A stretch of 64,000 nt of DNA from Allacma fusca. Lineage: Eukaryota; Arthropoda; Collembola; Symphypleona; Sminthuridae. This document shows positions 46,615-58,283 of the stretch, one piece after another. The first letter of the stretch is position 1. Each line of letters opens with the position of its first letter. The notes below the pieces were generated by a model, which saw nothing but the letters and a program-made list of their open reading frames with translations, was not told where the DNA came from and ran no database searches. The stretch spans positions 49,827,632 to 49,891,631 of the forward strand of contig OX359246.1 of NCBI GenBank assembly GCA_947179485.1, written 5' to 3'. The position numbers and the translations under genes were made by a program.

Positions 46615-49600
46615 CTACGGAGAAGTTCAATAACAGGATTTTAATCGAATGACTTATTCAAATGAAGCAATATTCCTTTGCTTAACATATATTCACAAGG
46701 CTAAATAACAAGTGAAAAGATTTCTAAAGTAGTTTCAACGGATATGTAGAGGTTAACCGTTAACCTGTCATACATATGTAATAATAATACTGTAATAGAC
46801 TCTCACCTATTTGAGCAGCATGACTCCTTCGTGCTAAATTTTTTTGGCGAACAGCTTCCTTGATTCGGTCAACTTCGTACTGGTAGCGTTTCCGGTCACG
46901 CATTGCACCTTCTTTTGCTTCTCGGAGAGCTGCCTCCAGGGCCTTAACCCTTTCCATAGTTGCCCTTAATCGCTTTTCCAACTTCGGTAACTCGCAGCGT
47001 AGATCCGCGTTGTCTCGAACCAACTGCTTATGAACTTTCGTTAGTTGCTCCAAATTAGTTTCTAGGAATGAGATCTTCTGCTTCTGAGCCAAGGATCCAC
47101 CCGCATCTTCATTTGTCTCGAGATTAGAACTCTCGATACCAACTGACTATTATTAAAGATTAATATTTGGTTCATTTGTTGTTTGTGGAAAATTCCGTAC
47201 ATGTTTAAATAAATAATTACCTTGCGCATTCGATTCTGTAGATCATTCACAAACATTTTGCGTAAATTAAGAAGTGTTTGCAATTCCTTGGAGACGGTTT
47301 CTTGCAATCCATTTAAATCCTTTCTGGCTTGCTCTCGCTTTTCTTGTGCTAGACTATTCGAAATAACACAGATATACATAGTAGCACTATTCTTGCAGTG
47401 CGGATTTTTTATGCTCCGCCATATAGATCTTGTAATTTATTCACAAAACTCTTACACGAGTTGCTGAAGCCTAGAACTTCTCTCAGATTCTTCTGCTTTA
47501 AGCTTGTCATAGTCTTCCTGGAGCTGCTTTTGCGTGCAAACAAGCTTTTGGTTTGTGCTAGGGGCAAAATTTAACTCTTTAAATGACTTGCACCATACAA
47601 TATCCTAGCTTGAATACAGGAAAACAAAATTTTCTTTTACAATTAATAGATTTATTGACTTACTCCCTTAGTTGATCAACCAAAGTTTGTTTGGCGTCAA
47701 TTTCATCTCGCAGTGCAGCAACTTGTTTCTGATGCTGCTCACGATTCTGTTCCAATTGCTTCTCCAGGGCCTCCTGTACTGTCGTATCAGCAGCTTGAGC
47801 CGGACCAAGGGATTGGACTTGTTCTTGTGCTCGGAGACGAGTACATTCGTGGTTAAGAGCATCCACTTGTTCCTCCAAGGCTCGCTTACGTGATTCAATA
47901 TCTTTAGCTGTTTCTTGAAGAGCACTCATTCTAGCTTCAGTTTGTGCGACTTTTAGGCGACACTCTCCTAACGATTTCTCGTACTCGTCAATCTACAGAT
48001 GAAAATGGAATTAATTATTAGGCGAAAATCCAAGCTACCCTGAAATTACACTAGGACGAATGTGAGCAAAATTATTATAAATTACAAATTACAGCAAACC
48101 GTGTGAAAATAAAGTGCAATAAAATATTCAGACAAGCAAGCAAAACTTTATTTATATCTGACAAATCAAAAACAAATACACTCAAGAGCTCCTGATACGT
48201 TCAAATTCTACAGGTAACTGGAGTTTTGGAGAACAGTTTTGGCTGGTATGAAAAATAGCTACATATTGAACAACCTTGTTATGCGGAATGCTAGAACAAG
48301 AACAGCAACCCTCGAAAACCTAATCAATATTATCACTCTAAAATAATTGTAGTCCAGGAAATAAATCTACAAAAAATAGCAATATTGATTCTCAAAAGCG
48401 TGTAAACTTGTGAAGTGATGATAAAAAATACTGAACACCAAAACTTGAAAAAACTAGAGAGTTTCTGTGAAGGGTATTCTAACAGTTGGTAACAGGCAAC
48501 TTTCAACGTACAACACTTAATTTTCAGGTTCCCCGCAATTAAGGCGGAGGGGGGGGGGGGGTTAAAATGCTACATCTAGAAAAATTATGCACCAATTATA
48601 ACGAGAAGTTTGTGCATACTTAATGATAATTAATACTTAAAGAAATTGGTCGTTGGTTATTACAAACGGCAATATTTTTTGTCACTATCAATTTCAATAC
48701 TATACACTCTACAACATTTTTTCCAACAAAATAGTGAACAGAAATATTAACGACATTTCTTACTACTTCGTTTCGAAAATAAAAAACCATCTTGTTTAGA
48801 TTAAAACTGCAAATTGTCACAAATTGCACATTAAGTAACTAAAAGTTATGGTAAATAATACGTGATCAGCAACCCTGCCGAAACCTACTCCTCTATGGAC
48901 CAAGCATGTAGACACTACAGCATGCCGCATACTTGAAAAACTAAGCCAGAGATCTGGCTACGTATTTTTGAACTAGAATTACTCCTGACCTTTTTGTTGC
49001 AGTCGGTTTGTTGGGTTTCAAGTGTACCACATCGATGTACTAAATTTTTGACTTCTGCTTTTGTCTTGGCGACGAGAAGTCGGGCTGCAGTGAATTCTTC
49101 TTCGATCTTTTCACCCAACTTAAGATTTTCCACTAGAGGAGCACCAATGGCTTGACCAATTTCATTTAAATCTTGCAGCAAACTTACCAGCATCTCATTA
49201 GTTTTCTTTTTTTGATGAGCACTAAGTTCGCGGATTTGCTGAATTTCTCCCTGAGTGCCATTAAGTTGTGTCTAGAATGAGCAAATGCCGAATTCAATTT
49301 TACTATGAAAAATTAATCTGATCCTGGGGTCTGTGTGCATAACCAAAGGAATTTTCATCTAAAAAACATTTTTAGCAAAAATAATCGTGCGCGATTTTAA
49401 TAATTTTGATTTTATTTTTTGGATGAATCTCTGGACCTGTAGTTCATGAGTTCAACTAGTACGAACCTGCTTCTGGGCAAGTTCCTCAGCTAGACTATCC
49501 ACTTCCCTGGATTTGATTTCCGCTTCAGATGCTTTCTGGTCGTAATTGAGGGCAAGCTCTTCCAAAGCCTGGAGTACTTCTTTTACCTCATCTTTGGCTG

Positions 49601-52600
49601 CCTCATTTTCCGCTTGGATCCTCGCCATCTCACTCTGGAGTTTCTCATAGTCTCTTCTGGATGAAGAGATGAGATCTTCTTGCTCTAGTAATTGCTCCTT
49701 GAGTTTTTCCACGTACTGGCATTGCTGGGTAATTTCTTCATCTTTCTCATCCAGTTGTTGATATAAACGTTCGCGCTCCTGTTCAAACTTAGTGCGTTCC
49801 TCAGCATTCACAGAAGCCACCATGGGTTTAGGAGCTATGGTACAAATCAAGTTATTTCTTATTTCATTATGGAGAAAATCCATTATATGTACAGACAAAA
49901 AATATTTTAATGCAGCACATACCAACTTCAACAACCGGTGCAGGCGTTGCAGCCGAGTCATCCCGCAGGGCCACCTGCTCTTCTGCGGAGACACTCTCGC
50001 CACGTCTCCAGCGTTCCAATTCCTCCTCAGCTCGTTCTAGTTTACCTCGAAGTCTTGCCACCTTCTCCTTTTCTCGTTCGTACCGCCGTTTCCACTCTTC
50101 GGCTGTCAATTCTTCATTTACACTTACAACATTCTTGATTGTCTTAGCTCTGCAATCAAATTATCATAAAACACTCTTAGTAGTCTAAGCCTCCAAGCGT
50201 ATAAATACATACTAATAAGTAACAGTCGCCCCATGCCCACTCGGGATCGGAATGAAATTTTGTGGGAGCTTAGATCCCTGCCCCAATGTCCCAGTGAGAG
50301 CAAACATTTGTGCCATCTCGCCCTGGTTTGCGAGGGAAATCGCGCAGAAGTTTTAAATTATAATTCGTGTCCCCCCTGTCCAACTTAAAATTTCCCATGT
50401 TAAATCCCATAAGGAAACTTCATTTTCAAATTTCACGAAAAAAATTAAAATGCGTAAAAGCTAATTGAAATCCCTTATAACACAATATGAGCATGTTTGC
50501 AAACTTGGTTTGGGCCATCTCGCCCTCGTTTCCGGTGGAAACCGGATTTACGTTACTGTTTATAATCGATAATGATATTGAAGAACGATATTTTACAGAT
50601 TGCATCAGCGGTTTGTGTCCAAATTCATCAAAAATGTGATGCAAGGGCGTTTTATGAGAATTTTAGATACTTTGTTATCCTGAGAACGAGCAAACAAAAA
50701 GCTTCGAAGCTAGCACAAGGGTTCTTTCTGATATCAGGAATGCTTCGCATTTCGTAGAATTTCCGAATATTCGGAATGCATTAAAACTGACGTCAAAAAG
50801 ATTTCATTTTCCATTCACAAAGATGAAACATTTCTGAATGATGTCGGAAATCGTTTAGTAGAATGAACCATTTCTCATATCACTCGTCGCTAACATGCAA
50901 ATTTAGAGTTAGCGATATGGCTCCGAAATATCTCGTAAATACAACAGTGACGCATGAGCAATGCAAATTGTTAATTCCGTTGGAAATAACTCTACGCGCC
51001 AGCATAGCAATTCAGCTTCAGTGATTGAATGAATGATATAAAATCACTAATTAGAGTACACAGCAATATTAGTGAAACTGTTTTGTGCTGTAGTCTGCAG
51101 TTACATTACTACTAAAGGCAATGGACTTCATTTAAGGTAAGTATAATATAATTTATAAACAAGCGTTTTTACTTTTAAATTTCGTAGTCATATATGTATG
51201 TGTTAATTTCTAATGTGTAAGTCCTATGTCTGATTGTTAATTTTAATGTATTGAATGTAGTTCTATAAGTAAATCCAGGTTTTAATAATAATTATTATGT
51301 TCTGTTCTTCGTCTTCGTGTTCTGTTCAGTATATCTGTTCTTCGTATTACTGAACGAGATCAGTGCCTTCGCACACATGATGTCGCATTGAGTTCAGTAC
51401 GATATCAGTGTGCTGGCTGGGTCGATCCTGTGAGTTAAAAGGTACGGATGTAACATTTCGGCACCAGAGATGTGCAGTACTTGAAATACTTAAATATAAA
51501 TACTATCTAAAATACAAAATACGTATCTTGTATTTTAAACCTAATGTGGCCGTCGTAGTATTTTGAATCTTAGTATCTTACAAATTAGGATAATGGGAAG
51601 TATTTGATATTTTATTTGCAGCTATTAATAGTAATATAAGTAATTAAAATAAGATACTTGATCAAAATACTTAAGTACTTTTTTCAACGACGTTGAAAAA
51701 ATATTAGAGTCAAGTCAGAACCCGATGTATAAATTTGCGCTCCGAAGCTCCCCACTTCCCAATTACTTAACCGTAGAATTACCGTTATCCAAAATTAAAT
51801 TAATAGCTCAAGTTAGATTGGGGTCTATATATGAAGCTAAAATACGAAGTGGGGGTTTATGCTGGGATATATCATGTAATAACAAATGCACTTTTTGCTC
51901 GTTATCGCAGGAAACATGGGTACATCTACTAATGGAATGTAAATCGTTAAGAGGATTGAGAAGCAGGTTTTTAGGCAGGTTTGTTACTGCAGATTACCCG
52001 ATTGAGAGGAATTTTGCTGCGATCATGAGTTCTGCAGACAAAAACACATTGTACGCCGTTAGCGAGTTTATATATTATATTGGTAAAAAGAAATTATTAT
52101 TAATAATTAATTAAATTAAGTTACTTCCCTTAAATATAAATATAAACTATATCACATTAAAAGTATGATTTTCCAATTCTGTAATATGATTGTTTTTGTT
52201 ATCTCGATAAAATTTGTGTATGAGCGCGCTCGTGAACACAATAAATACATACATACATACATACAAAATACTTAAGTACTCAAACTTTAGAAATTTCAGC
52301 AGTCGTGCTCGTTAAAAACCATTTGTGACCCTGAACATATAGTATAGGAACGCTTTTTATCGATTAAGAAACGTCGTATGGACTGGAAATATTAGATGGG
52401 ATAAATTCGCTCAGTCTTTCCACTGCTAATTGTAAGTAAGATCAGAGAGCATGGTTCTTCTCGTTGGCATGATTTCAAAATTATTAATTATAAGAAATTG
52501 TAGAAAACAAAATCGACCCCTAGTAGGTACGAAAATTTTGATTTGCCCAACTGAATTTGAAAAAAAATCTACCCCTAGTAGGTACGAAAATTTTGATTTG

Positions 52601-55600
52601 CCCAACTGAATTTGAAAAAAAATCTACCCCTAGTAGGTACGAAAATTTTGATTTGCCCAACTGAATTTGAAAAAAAATCTACCCCTAGTAGGTACAAAAA
52701 TTTTGATTTGCCCAACTGAATTTGAAAAAAAATCTACCCCTAGTAGGTACGAAAATTTTGATTTGCCCAACTGAATTTGAAAAATTTGCCCAACTGAATT
52801 TGAAAAAAAATCTACCCCTAGTAGGTACGAAAATTTTGATTTGCCCAACTGAATTTGAAAAAAAATCTACCCCTAGTAGGTACGAAAATTTTGATTTGCC
52901 CAACTGAATTTGAAAAATTTGCCCAACTGAATTTGAAAAAAAATCTACCCCTAGTAGGTACGAAAATTTTGATTTGCCCAACTGAATTTGAAAAAAAATC
53001 TACCCCTAGTAGGTACGAAAATTTTGATTTGCCCAACTGAATTTGAAAAAAAATCTACCCGTAGTAGGTACGAAAATTTTGATTTGCCCAACTGAATTTG
53101 AAAAAAAATCTACCCCTAGTAGGTACGAAAATTTTGATTTGCCCAACTGAATTTGAAAAAAAATCTACCCCTAGTAGGTACAAAAATTTTGATTTGCCCA
53201 ACTGAATTTGAAAAAAAATCTACCCCTAGTAGGTACGAAAATTTTGATTCGCCCAACTGAATTTGAAAAAAAATCTACCCCTAGTAGATACAAAAAATTT
53301 CTTTTGCCCAACAGAGTCATACTTGCCCAACAAATCCATTTGCCCAACTGGTGATGGTCACTTGCCCAAGTATCCTGGATACCAGGATACCGAACTTTTT
53401 CCACTACCGGTTGTTGGTATCTTACTTAGTATTTAGTATTTTATGTTACGAAAAAAATAAAAAGTATTTGATATTTTTTAAACAAAAATGAGGTATTTTA
53501 CACATCTCTGTTCGGCACGTTATAAGAAGTCAGGGAAGAAGGCTATTAATCGCATATAGTAACGGTGAGGTCATGCAATTGACTTCCGTGGTCGAGAGGT
53601 GATCAATAGTCTTAAATTGAATCAAGTATAGAAGCAGTTGCTACGTTTTTAAAATGTTATTTGTTAAATCTTATATTTATGAAGCTGATTTACCATTTGG
53701 TGGGGAAATTTTGTCTCAATCTGTTGGGACGCCCAGTGACTAAAATACTCAACTTAAGTATCTCTTGTTGAGCTTGTTTGACAGTGACAACCCATATAAT
53801 TTTCTGTATTTAAGCATCAATTTTTCTTTTTTGTAAAACAATGTTTAGCGAAAAATCGAAAACTTCCTCCATTTAAGTTGTTCCAATCCTGTTTCTTGAG
53901 CTTTGTGTCGAGAGATTTTGAGTTCAGGGGACAGAACAAATTTTTCAAATGTATACAACTTATTACAAAATGAGGGCATATTTTTCCCTAAGCCCTTTCC
54001 ATGGTCTAGTGGAAGAAAATGTTATAAAACATCCAACAAACACATCGTCGGCTAAACCTGCTACCCGACGATAATTTAAAGTTCTTAGAACGAAGAATTG
54101 CTATATAGTGCTCTCACTCAAAGCTGAAACGTGAAAACCGGTCATAATTATTTTCCCCTCCGCTCCTTGGAGCGGATTGTATGCTCTACTCCAAACGGAA
54201 TTATAGCCGATTTTCACTTCAGAGTTTGCAGCGGGAGAGCTCTAGCCGTTCTTCATTCTAGACATTTTAAATTATAGCCGGTGAGCAACAGGCATGGTGT
54301 CTGCAGCTAACAAGGTTTCTGGTCTTAAAGTATCAACTGTTAGTGGTCGCCAGATATAAGCATTTTGTGGAAACTTTGTTTCTATAAAATATACTTTGTT
54401 CACGTAACCAGTTTTAAATTATTAAAATTAGGCATGTTCATACCATTCTTTTTTTAAATACCGTAATTATTACCGTTACGATAAAGTGGAAAAACACGAA
54501 GGATGGGAAAAAGGAAAAATATTAATTTTAATTCGAATTAAAATATTCAAGGCCGGAATTCCGATTTGAATATTTATTTGAATACCGCTAGTATACTGAA
54601 AATTCAAAGAATTCAATTAAGGAAAAAGTTCAACCGTAGAAGTAGAAACATGATAACATCAATGTTTTGGGAAGCTAGTTTCCCCCACAGGTCATTAAGT
54701 ATCAACTTAAGAGTTGAAAAACCACGTTGAACTGATACTTGAACTCCAACATTACTAATTTTCTTTCGGCCCATTTTTAGTTACCTAAAAAAAATCTTTA
54801 GTATCAGCGATGTAAATTACTTGAGTAATTAACTTGTAGGACAAACACCAGTTTTGAGCACAACCGTTAAAAGCCTATGACAAGTGCTAATAATTCGATT
54901 CTACTTGATGTAAAATGCGGAAGCATGTTCATTTCGGACGAAGAAAACGTTCGTCATTGCTCTTTGATTAGCTTTACGTTGTAAGTAAAAAATTGTGACA
55001 ATTTTAAATTTATATTTAAGTATGTACACTTGATGAAATAAAAATGTGCCATTGAAAACAATATTTGAATACCGATTCCGATTCCAAATTTTTTTTAAAT
55101 GAAATTTTGAATTAAAACAATTCCGATTCCCATTCTTTGAAAACACCGGTAATATTTTGACAAACTTAATTTGTGGATGCGTAATAATTCTCTTGTAATC
55201 AATACACAAAAAACTAAGTATGTTATTTTTAACAAGTCAACCAGGGCAGTGGAAGTGAGTGAAACCCTTGTTATTGGTAATGAGCCTATCGAGAGGTTAT
55301 GGTCATTCAAATATCTCGGGATTATAATTGATGATAAATTAAACTATAAGGAACATTGTAACTATGTACTCAAAAAGGTAACCAAAAGTATGGGGATCAT
55401 TACCCATATAAGTAGATGTCTTAATCTTAACACGCAGTGTATGCTTATAAATGCATTTGTTCTGTCACATGTTGACTTTTGTCTGCTTATATGGAGTAAT
55501 GCCTGTAAGTCAAATTTAGACCTCATACAAGCTAAAATTGACAGATTTCTACTAACATTGTACTCAAAGAGGAACCGCTGCAAATTGAAACGTACTACCC

Positions 55601-58283
55601 TTGCCATGTTGTATGAAACCTTTAATGTTTTAACTTTACAGGAACGCATTGTGTTCTTCAGTAACAAGTTCACATTTTCATTAATACATTATGGACACTG
55701 CATAAGGTATATAAATGGACTTGTGTTGGCTAAGACAAATCACTCAAGACTGCGGTCTGGAAATAGTGTAACACTTTATCATCCTTTGACTAAACTTTGT
55801 ATTGTTCAAAAAAATGTTATTTATTCACTTATAAAAATTTGGAATAATTTACCAAGTGACCTGAGGCTTCGCGATTGCTTACCAAATGTGTTCCAGAAAA
55901 TGTTAACTAAGCACATTCTTATGAAACGGGACTCAGACAACGTAGCGTATTAACTTTGATATTGATTGGTATAATGGTTTACTGACTCGGCTTGCACTCC
56001 GAAAGTATTTATGTATGTGACCATGTAGTGTCTGGAATGAAAACCAATACCTGTATTGATCTCCTTGACACTGAAATAAAGACTATAATAATAATAATAA
56101 TAATGTACAGGTTCACATCCATAAAATACCTCCCGCTAAAGATTCTAATGGTCTGGTCCGGACCATTTATATTGTTCCGTTATTGGTTTGGTCCGGTATG
56201 GTCCCAGATTTGTATGGTCTGGTCCGGTCTGATCCAACACTTGGACCAGACCAGATACAATTGGTTCTACTTCAGGACCGGCCTAGTCAAGACCACAGGA
56301 CCATACTCCGAAAAGTACGCAAAATGTAATTCTTTACTTTTGGTCTTACTTACCAATGGTCTGGTCTGAGCTTTGGACCAGACCAGTTTCATAAAATCTG
56401 GATCAGACCATTGGCATCACTACCTCCGGCTATATTCGGCAGTCGGTAGACACAGACACCAATAGATCCTAGATCCCCTTGAGCCATCTACACTTGATTA
56501 TAGATAAAATCTCTAATTTCAATCATAGAAAATTCAGAATAGGTGCAAATTGTAGGTAATGAAATTATCCATCGATGGTCATGTTCATTACCATCAATTG
56601 CTTTAACAAGCGAGACGAAGCGGTGGAAATCCGCCCCAAGTACGAAAAATTAATCACACCCATGCAGTTACAACAGAGTTTAAGGAAGTTTTAATACATG
56701 GGAGTTAGTAGGGGATAAGCCTTCCCTGGGTCCCGCCAAACGGGGCCGTTTTTTGTGGTATACTCGACTATAACACCCTTGATTTTCTAACACCCTGGTG
56801 TCTTGAGGATCTTCGGGATACGCCTACACTCACAAAAACTCTGATCCTGAGTGACCCCGTTAAGGTAATTGCTTGTGGGACGACTTAAAACAAAATATTA
56901 GTTAAATTCAAATACATTCAGGTTACCTTCTGCCAAAATCAAGAGTCGACTTGGTTTCAGATTCATTGAATGAAGCAGGTGAGCAACAGATGATGATAGT
57001 AGTTCGAGCATTGCCCCCCAGTGATTCTTGTAAAATACGAGTCAACTTGGAATCTCTGTATGGAATATGGGTTTTCTGCAATAAAGAAAAGAAAAATTGG
57101 GCCACTCGGAAATTCACGATAACAAAAAACGATTCCAATTCTACAAAGACCAAAGATACAAAAACACATCCCTGGCGCAGTTTGTTTTTGGGTACAGAAA
57201 ATCAATTTGTATGAATTTCTAGATTGTGTGTACTTACCACTCCCTCAGCCAAAGCAGAAATCACATTACCGAGTGCAGACAAAGATTTATTGATATTCTT
57301 GGCTTCATCCAAAACTTGACCTTCTGCTCCTGTCTTCGATACTTTTTCACTACCAGCCAAATCCACTAAGTACAACTTACCCGACAATTTCTTTTGATTC
57401 TCTAAATTTTCTTGTTTAACATTTATCAAAAATACAGAATGACTTCTACTGCTGTGCTCGTTCATATCTACAGAAAGGTAAAGATATTTATTACATATGA
57501 TATAAATATGGATCGAAGTATATGTCTTTACTAGATATGAATACAATTTATTTCAGCCAACTTGTAACAGCAATATGACGATTAGATTTCCCCTCCTCAA
57601 TAACTTCAAAAACTTCCTCAGGTGAAGAAACAAATCGTTCCGTTGCCCCTTTGACGAAAGGTACCCGATTTTTATCTTCATGCACACTCAAGTTTACTTT
57701 AGTTACATCCAGTAAATCCCGAATCTAATAAGAGAATAAAAATTTAACTGCAAAAATGATTTATATGAGGAATGGGAACTATGTCCTTTATTGGTACATT
57801 TTTTCGGATGGATCGATCAACACAATGGTACACCTAAAATCGGATGCTTACCTTATCCAAGTAAATTTCAAAATATGAACATTTTAAATGAAATTCAAGG
57901 TTTTCGTCCATGGAATAAATATGGTTAAATATATCTTGAACTATTCGAGGAATTATTCCTTGCTTGTTAGGATCACCGATAACTCCCTCCATAGTGTGCG
58001 TCTTTCCGGATGAAGTTTGTCCGTATGCAAATATTGTTCCATTGTAGCCACAAAGTACATCTAAACGCATAAATACCACCAGTCTTAGCACATTGATTTT
58101 TTCTCTCCGATCGAGTATGGAAATAAATACTTATATGTATCCATATATATATAACGTTGTAAGTACAAAGTTACTCATTTCTCTTTCGCACAAACCTTTA
58201 ACAATCGATTTGGCCGCTTCTTCGTAAACTTTCTCCTGTGATGCATTTGGCTTGAAAACTTTGTCAAAGATATATACTTTACC
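46532..58283 (-). CDS. Khc: Kinesin heavy chain, 13 exons, 5' end missing from model
   Basis: This is the plus-end-directed microtubule motor subunit of conventional kinesin-1, which carries vesicles, mitochondria and RNPs with light chains and adaptors. Exons (join, minus strand): 58283-58196, 58060-57852, 57724-57562, 57467-57238, 57075-56927, 50149-49923, 49834-49467, 49271-48990, 47992-47664, 47557-47456, 47353-47221, 47146-46807, 46614-46532. All junctions are GT-AG and every phase closes, giving 2703 nt: 900 codons plus TAG. The P-loop ([12 protein letters not shown]), switch I (NEHSSRSHS) and switch II (DLAGSEK) are intact. A long coiled-coil stalk follows, and the tail carries the auto-inhibitory IAK motif. 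Insect KHCs are about 975 residues, so about 50 N-terminal residues, including the CRFRPLN strand, are missing. I searched 58284-64000 by eye and saw no such exon, only repeats. The fifth intron (6.85 kb) and the intron upstream of 58283 are full of transposons. There are no in-frame stops, so the gene looks functional. Confidence 0.96.
46807..47146 (-). CDS. Khc: Khc exon: tail coiled coil
   Basis: Starts [17 protein letters not shown], then [37 protein letters not shown] and [19 protein letters not shown], nearly invariant in KHCs and involved in cargo and microtubule tail binding. It ends HAAQI at donor GTGAGA. The codon G|CT for the Ala of the IAK motif is split across the intron. Confidence 0.95.
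47221..47353 (-). CDS. Khc: Khc exon: conserved late stalk
   Basis: [20 protein letters not shown], then [20 protein letters not shown] and NRMRK. Positions correspond to the [20 protein letters not shown] block of insect KHC, adjacent to light-chain binding and the second hinge. The acceptor is GAATAG (an alternative AG four bases on would break the frame) and the donor is GTAATT. Confidence 0.93.
47456..47557 (-). CDS. Khc: Khc small exon, light-chain-binding region side
   Basis: Codes [20 protein letters not shown] and [12 protein letters not shown], heptads upstream of the kinesin light chain binding segment. It is bounded by acceptor CCCTAG and donor GTAAGA after CTCGT. Only this donor restores the frame: GT|T makes Val with the following exon. 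Confidence 0.88.
47664..47992 (-). CDS. Khc: Khc exon: coiled-coil stalk 3
   Basis: Starts [20 protein letters not shown] and continues through [17 protein letters not shown] to [18 protein letters not shown]. The acceptor is TGTAG and the donor is GTAAGT. The GA|C split codon gives Asp with the next exon. A glutamine- and alanine-rich stretch ([16 protein letters not shown]) interrupts the heptads, as it does in insect homologues. Confidence 0.93.
48548..48560 (+). repeat. Poly-G run in Khc intron
   Basis: Uninterrupted run of about 13 G, unusual in this AT-rich DNA. Length may be a sequencing or assembly artefact. Confidence 0.8.
48990..49271 (-). CDS. Khc: Khc exon: coiled-coil stalk 2
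   Basis: Runs from [20 protein letters not shown] through [37 protein letters not shown] and [15 protein letters not shown]. The acceptor is TTCTAG and the donor is GTCAGG, both in phase 0. It matches the middle of the insect KHC rod in order and spacing. Confidence 0.93.
49467..49834 (-). CDS. Khc: Khc exon: coiled-coil stalk 1
   Basis: [17 protein letters not shown] opens the stalk after the hinge. Long heptad stretches follow, such as [34 protein letters not shown] and [12 protein letters not shown]. The acceptor is ACCATAG and the donor is GTTCGT, in phase 0. The motif [14 protein letters not shown] is one of the best conserved parts of KHC stalks. Confidence 0.94.
49923..50149 (-). CDS. 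Khc: Khc exon: neck linker, neck coil and start of stalk
   Basis: Starts [19 protein letters not shown], the neck linker and first neck heptads. It continues through [20 protein letters not shown] to the proline- and alanine-rich hinge [11 protein letters not shown]. The acceptor is GATTGCAG. The donor GTATGT follows GTTG, and the phase-1 join gives Ala with CT of the next exon. The neck coil starts the dimer. Confidence 0.94.
51680..52263 (+). mobile_element. 5'-truncated LINE with 17-bp target duplication
   Basis: Bounded by identical CAAAATACTTAAGTACT at 51663-51679 and 52264-52280. Ends in AATAAATACATACATACATA, a signal plus a (TACA)n tail. Inserted inside the hAT-like element. Confidence 0.93.
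51725..52114 (+). pseudogene. C-terminal part of LINE pol
   Basis: An open frame of 129 codons: [40 protein letters not shown] and EC, giving the C-C-C...H...C zinc box seen after RT in many LINEs. Only the end of ORF2 was copied, as 5' truncation implies. No internal stop. Confidence 0.8.
52505..53412. repeat. 55-bp tandem array with TGGAAAAAGTTC end
   Basis: About 14 units of ACCCCTAGTAGGTACGAAAA + TTTTGATTTGCCCAACTGAA + TTTGAAAAAAAATCT. Two extra short TTTGCCCAACTGAATTTG insertions at about 52780 and 52915. The right flank has TTGCCCAA repeats and ends GAACTTTTTCCACTACC, like the termini at 58424 and 61629. Units are almost identical, so recently amplified. Confidence 0.9.
54045..54281. 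mobile_element. TCGTCGGC foldback MITE, nearly complete
   Basis: Left arm TCGTCGGCTAAACCTGCTAC to about 54150, inverted right arm from GGAATTATAGCCGATTTTCA (about 54200) to ATTATAGCCGG. This shows the normal short centre of the family, which at 5835-7177 is replaced by a minisatellite. The last 20 bases of the right arm are missing. Confidence 0.8.
54429..55145. mobile_element. TAGGCATG-type hAT-like element, right end lost
   Basis: Begins TAGGCATGTTCATACCATTC. Subterminal AATACCG / CGAATT / TTCCGATT units at both sides. The expected GAACATGCCTA right end is absent where a LINE starts. Confidence 0.6.
55146..56104 (+). mobile_element. 5'-truncated CR1-like LINE with (ATA)n tail
   Basis: The 3' end AATAAAGACTATAATAATAA closes a segment holding the RT C-terminus. 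No target duplication was found. It abuts the TAGGCATG element on its left. Confidence 0.8.
55171..55953 (+). pseudogene. CR1-like LINE RT C-terminus, open frame
   Basis: 260 codons without a stop. [20 protein letters not shown] and [16 protein letters not shown] (palm to thumb 'YLG..ID..L.W..H'), then thumb and tail with [20 protein letters not shown] and [14 protein letters not shown]. The catalytic YADD lies upstream and was not copied. Best preserved retroelement ORF in the window, so a young copy. Confidence 0.88.
56137..56422. mobile_element. hAT-like MITE (GGTCTGGTCC family)
   Basis: TAAAGATTCTAATGGTCTGG and, inverted, TAGTGATGCCAATGGTCTGA. Octamers CCTCCCGC / CCTCCGGC (7 of 8). GGTCTGGTCCGG / CAGACCAG units at both ends. 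286 bp. Confidence 0.8.
56927..57075 (-). CDS. Khc: Khc exon: end of the catalytic core
   Basis: Encodes [16 protein letters not shown] through [17 protein letters not shown] to STLDFGRR, the last helix of the motor core before the neck linker. The acceptor is TTGCAG and the donor is GTAACC. The AG|A split codon joins to the next exon 6.85 kb away, across the most transposon-loaded intron of the gene. Confidence 0.95.
57238..57467 (-). CDS. Khc: Khc exon with switch I and switch II
   Basis: Contains [13 protein letters not shown] (switch I), [17 protein letters not shown] (switch II and its loop) and the microtubule-contacting helix [18 protein letters not shown]. The exon ends ALAEGV in phase 0 at donor GTAAGT. 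The Val at the junction sits where insect KHCs usually have Asn ([14 protein letters not shown]); the splice phases leave no other reading. Confidence 0.95.
57562..57724 (-). CDS. Khc: Khc exon: IRDLLD to alpha-3 region
   Basis: Begins [18 protein letters not shown] and ends at [10 protein letters not shown], just before switch I. The acceptor is TTATTAG and the donor is GTTGGC after ACAA. The phase-1 end joins A|AT to make Asn with the next exon. This part of the motor is very strongly conserved. Confidence 0.94.
57852..58060 (-). CDS. Khc: Khc exon with the P-loop
   Basis: Encodes [15 protein letters not shown] followed by the nucleotide-binding P-loop [12 protein letters not shown], then the helix through [12 protein letters not shown] and the strand ending EIYLDK. 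The donor GTAAGC follows AAG in phase 0, and the acceptor is TTTAG. Cys replaces the usual Ala in DVLxGYNG, as in some other arthropod kinesins. Confidence 0.95.
58196..58283 (-). CDS. Khc: Khc exon: start of the visible motor domain
   Basis: Codes [10 protein letters not shown], then [19 protein letters not shown], the strand and helix just before the P-loop. The acceptor is ATTTCAG before GGT, in phase 0. The donor is GTTTGTG after AAAG, and the split codon AAAG|AT restores Lys-Asp with the next exon. It is not the first coding exon, because the family has about 50 residues upstream of GKVY. Confidence 0.93.

Larger units (their letters stand above)
51465..53510. mobile_element. hAT-like element with a LINE and an array inside
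   Basis: CAGAGATGTGCA...TACACATCTCTG termini, exact octamer TTCGGCAC (51457-51464, 53511-53518), which fits nTnnnnAn. Own sequence is AAATACTTAAGTA-rich. It has been enlarged to 2046 bp by a truncated LINE and a 55-bp tandem array. Lies in the fifth Khc intron. Confidence 0.92.

Noticed and set aside
50250-50560. CCATCTCGCCCTGGTTTGCG and CCATCTCGCCCTCGTTTCCG pair as a regulatory repeat
   Set aside because: Only two diverged copies in an intron rich in transposon debris; more likely a relic repeat.
52505-53300. CRISPR-like regular array
   Set aside because: Units abut with no unique spacers, and the setting is a eukaryotic intron. It is a plain tandem repeat.
52630-53404. Repeat protein ORFs ([20 protein letters not shown])
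   Set aside because: Direct translation of the 55-bp array, whose length is not a multiple of three, so the frame cycles through all three readings.
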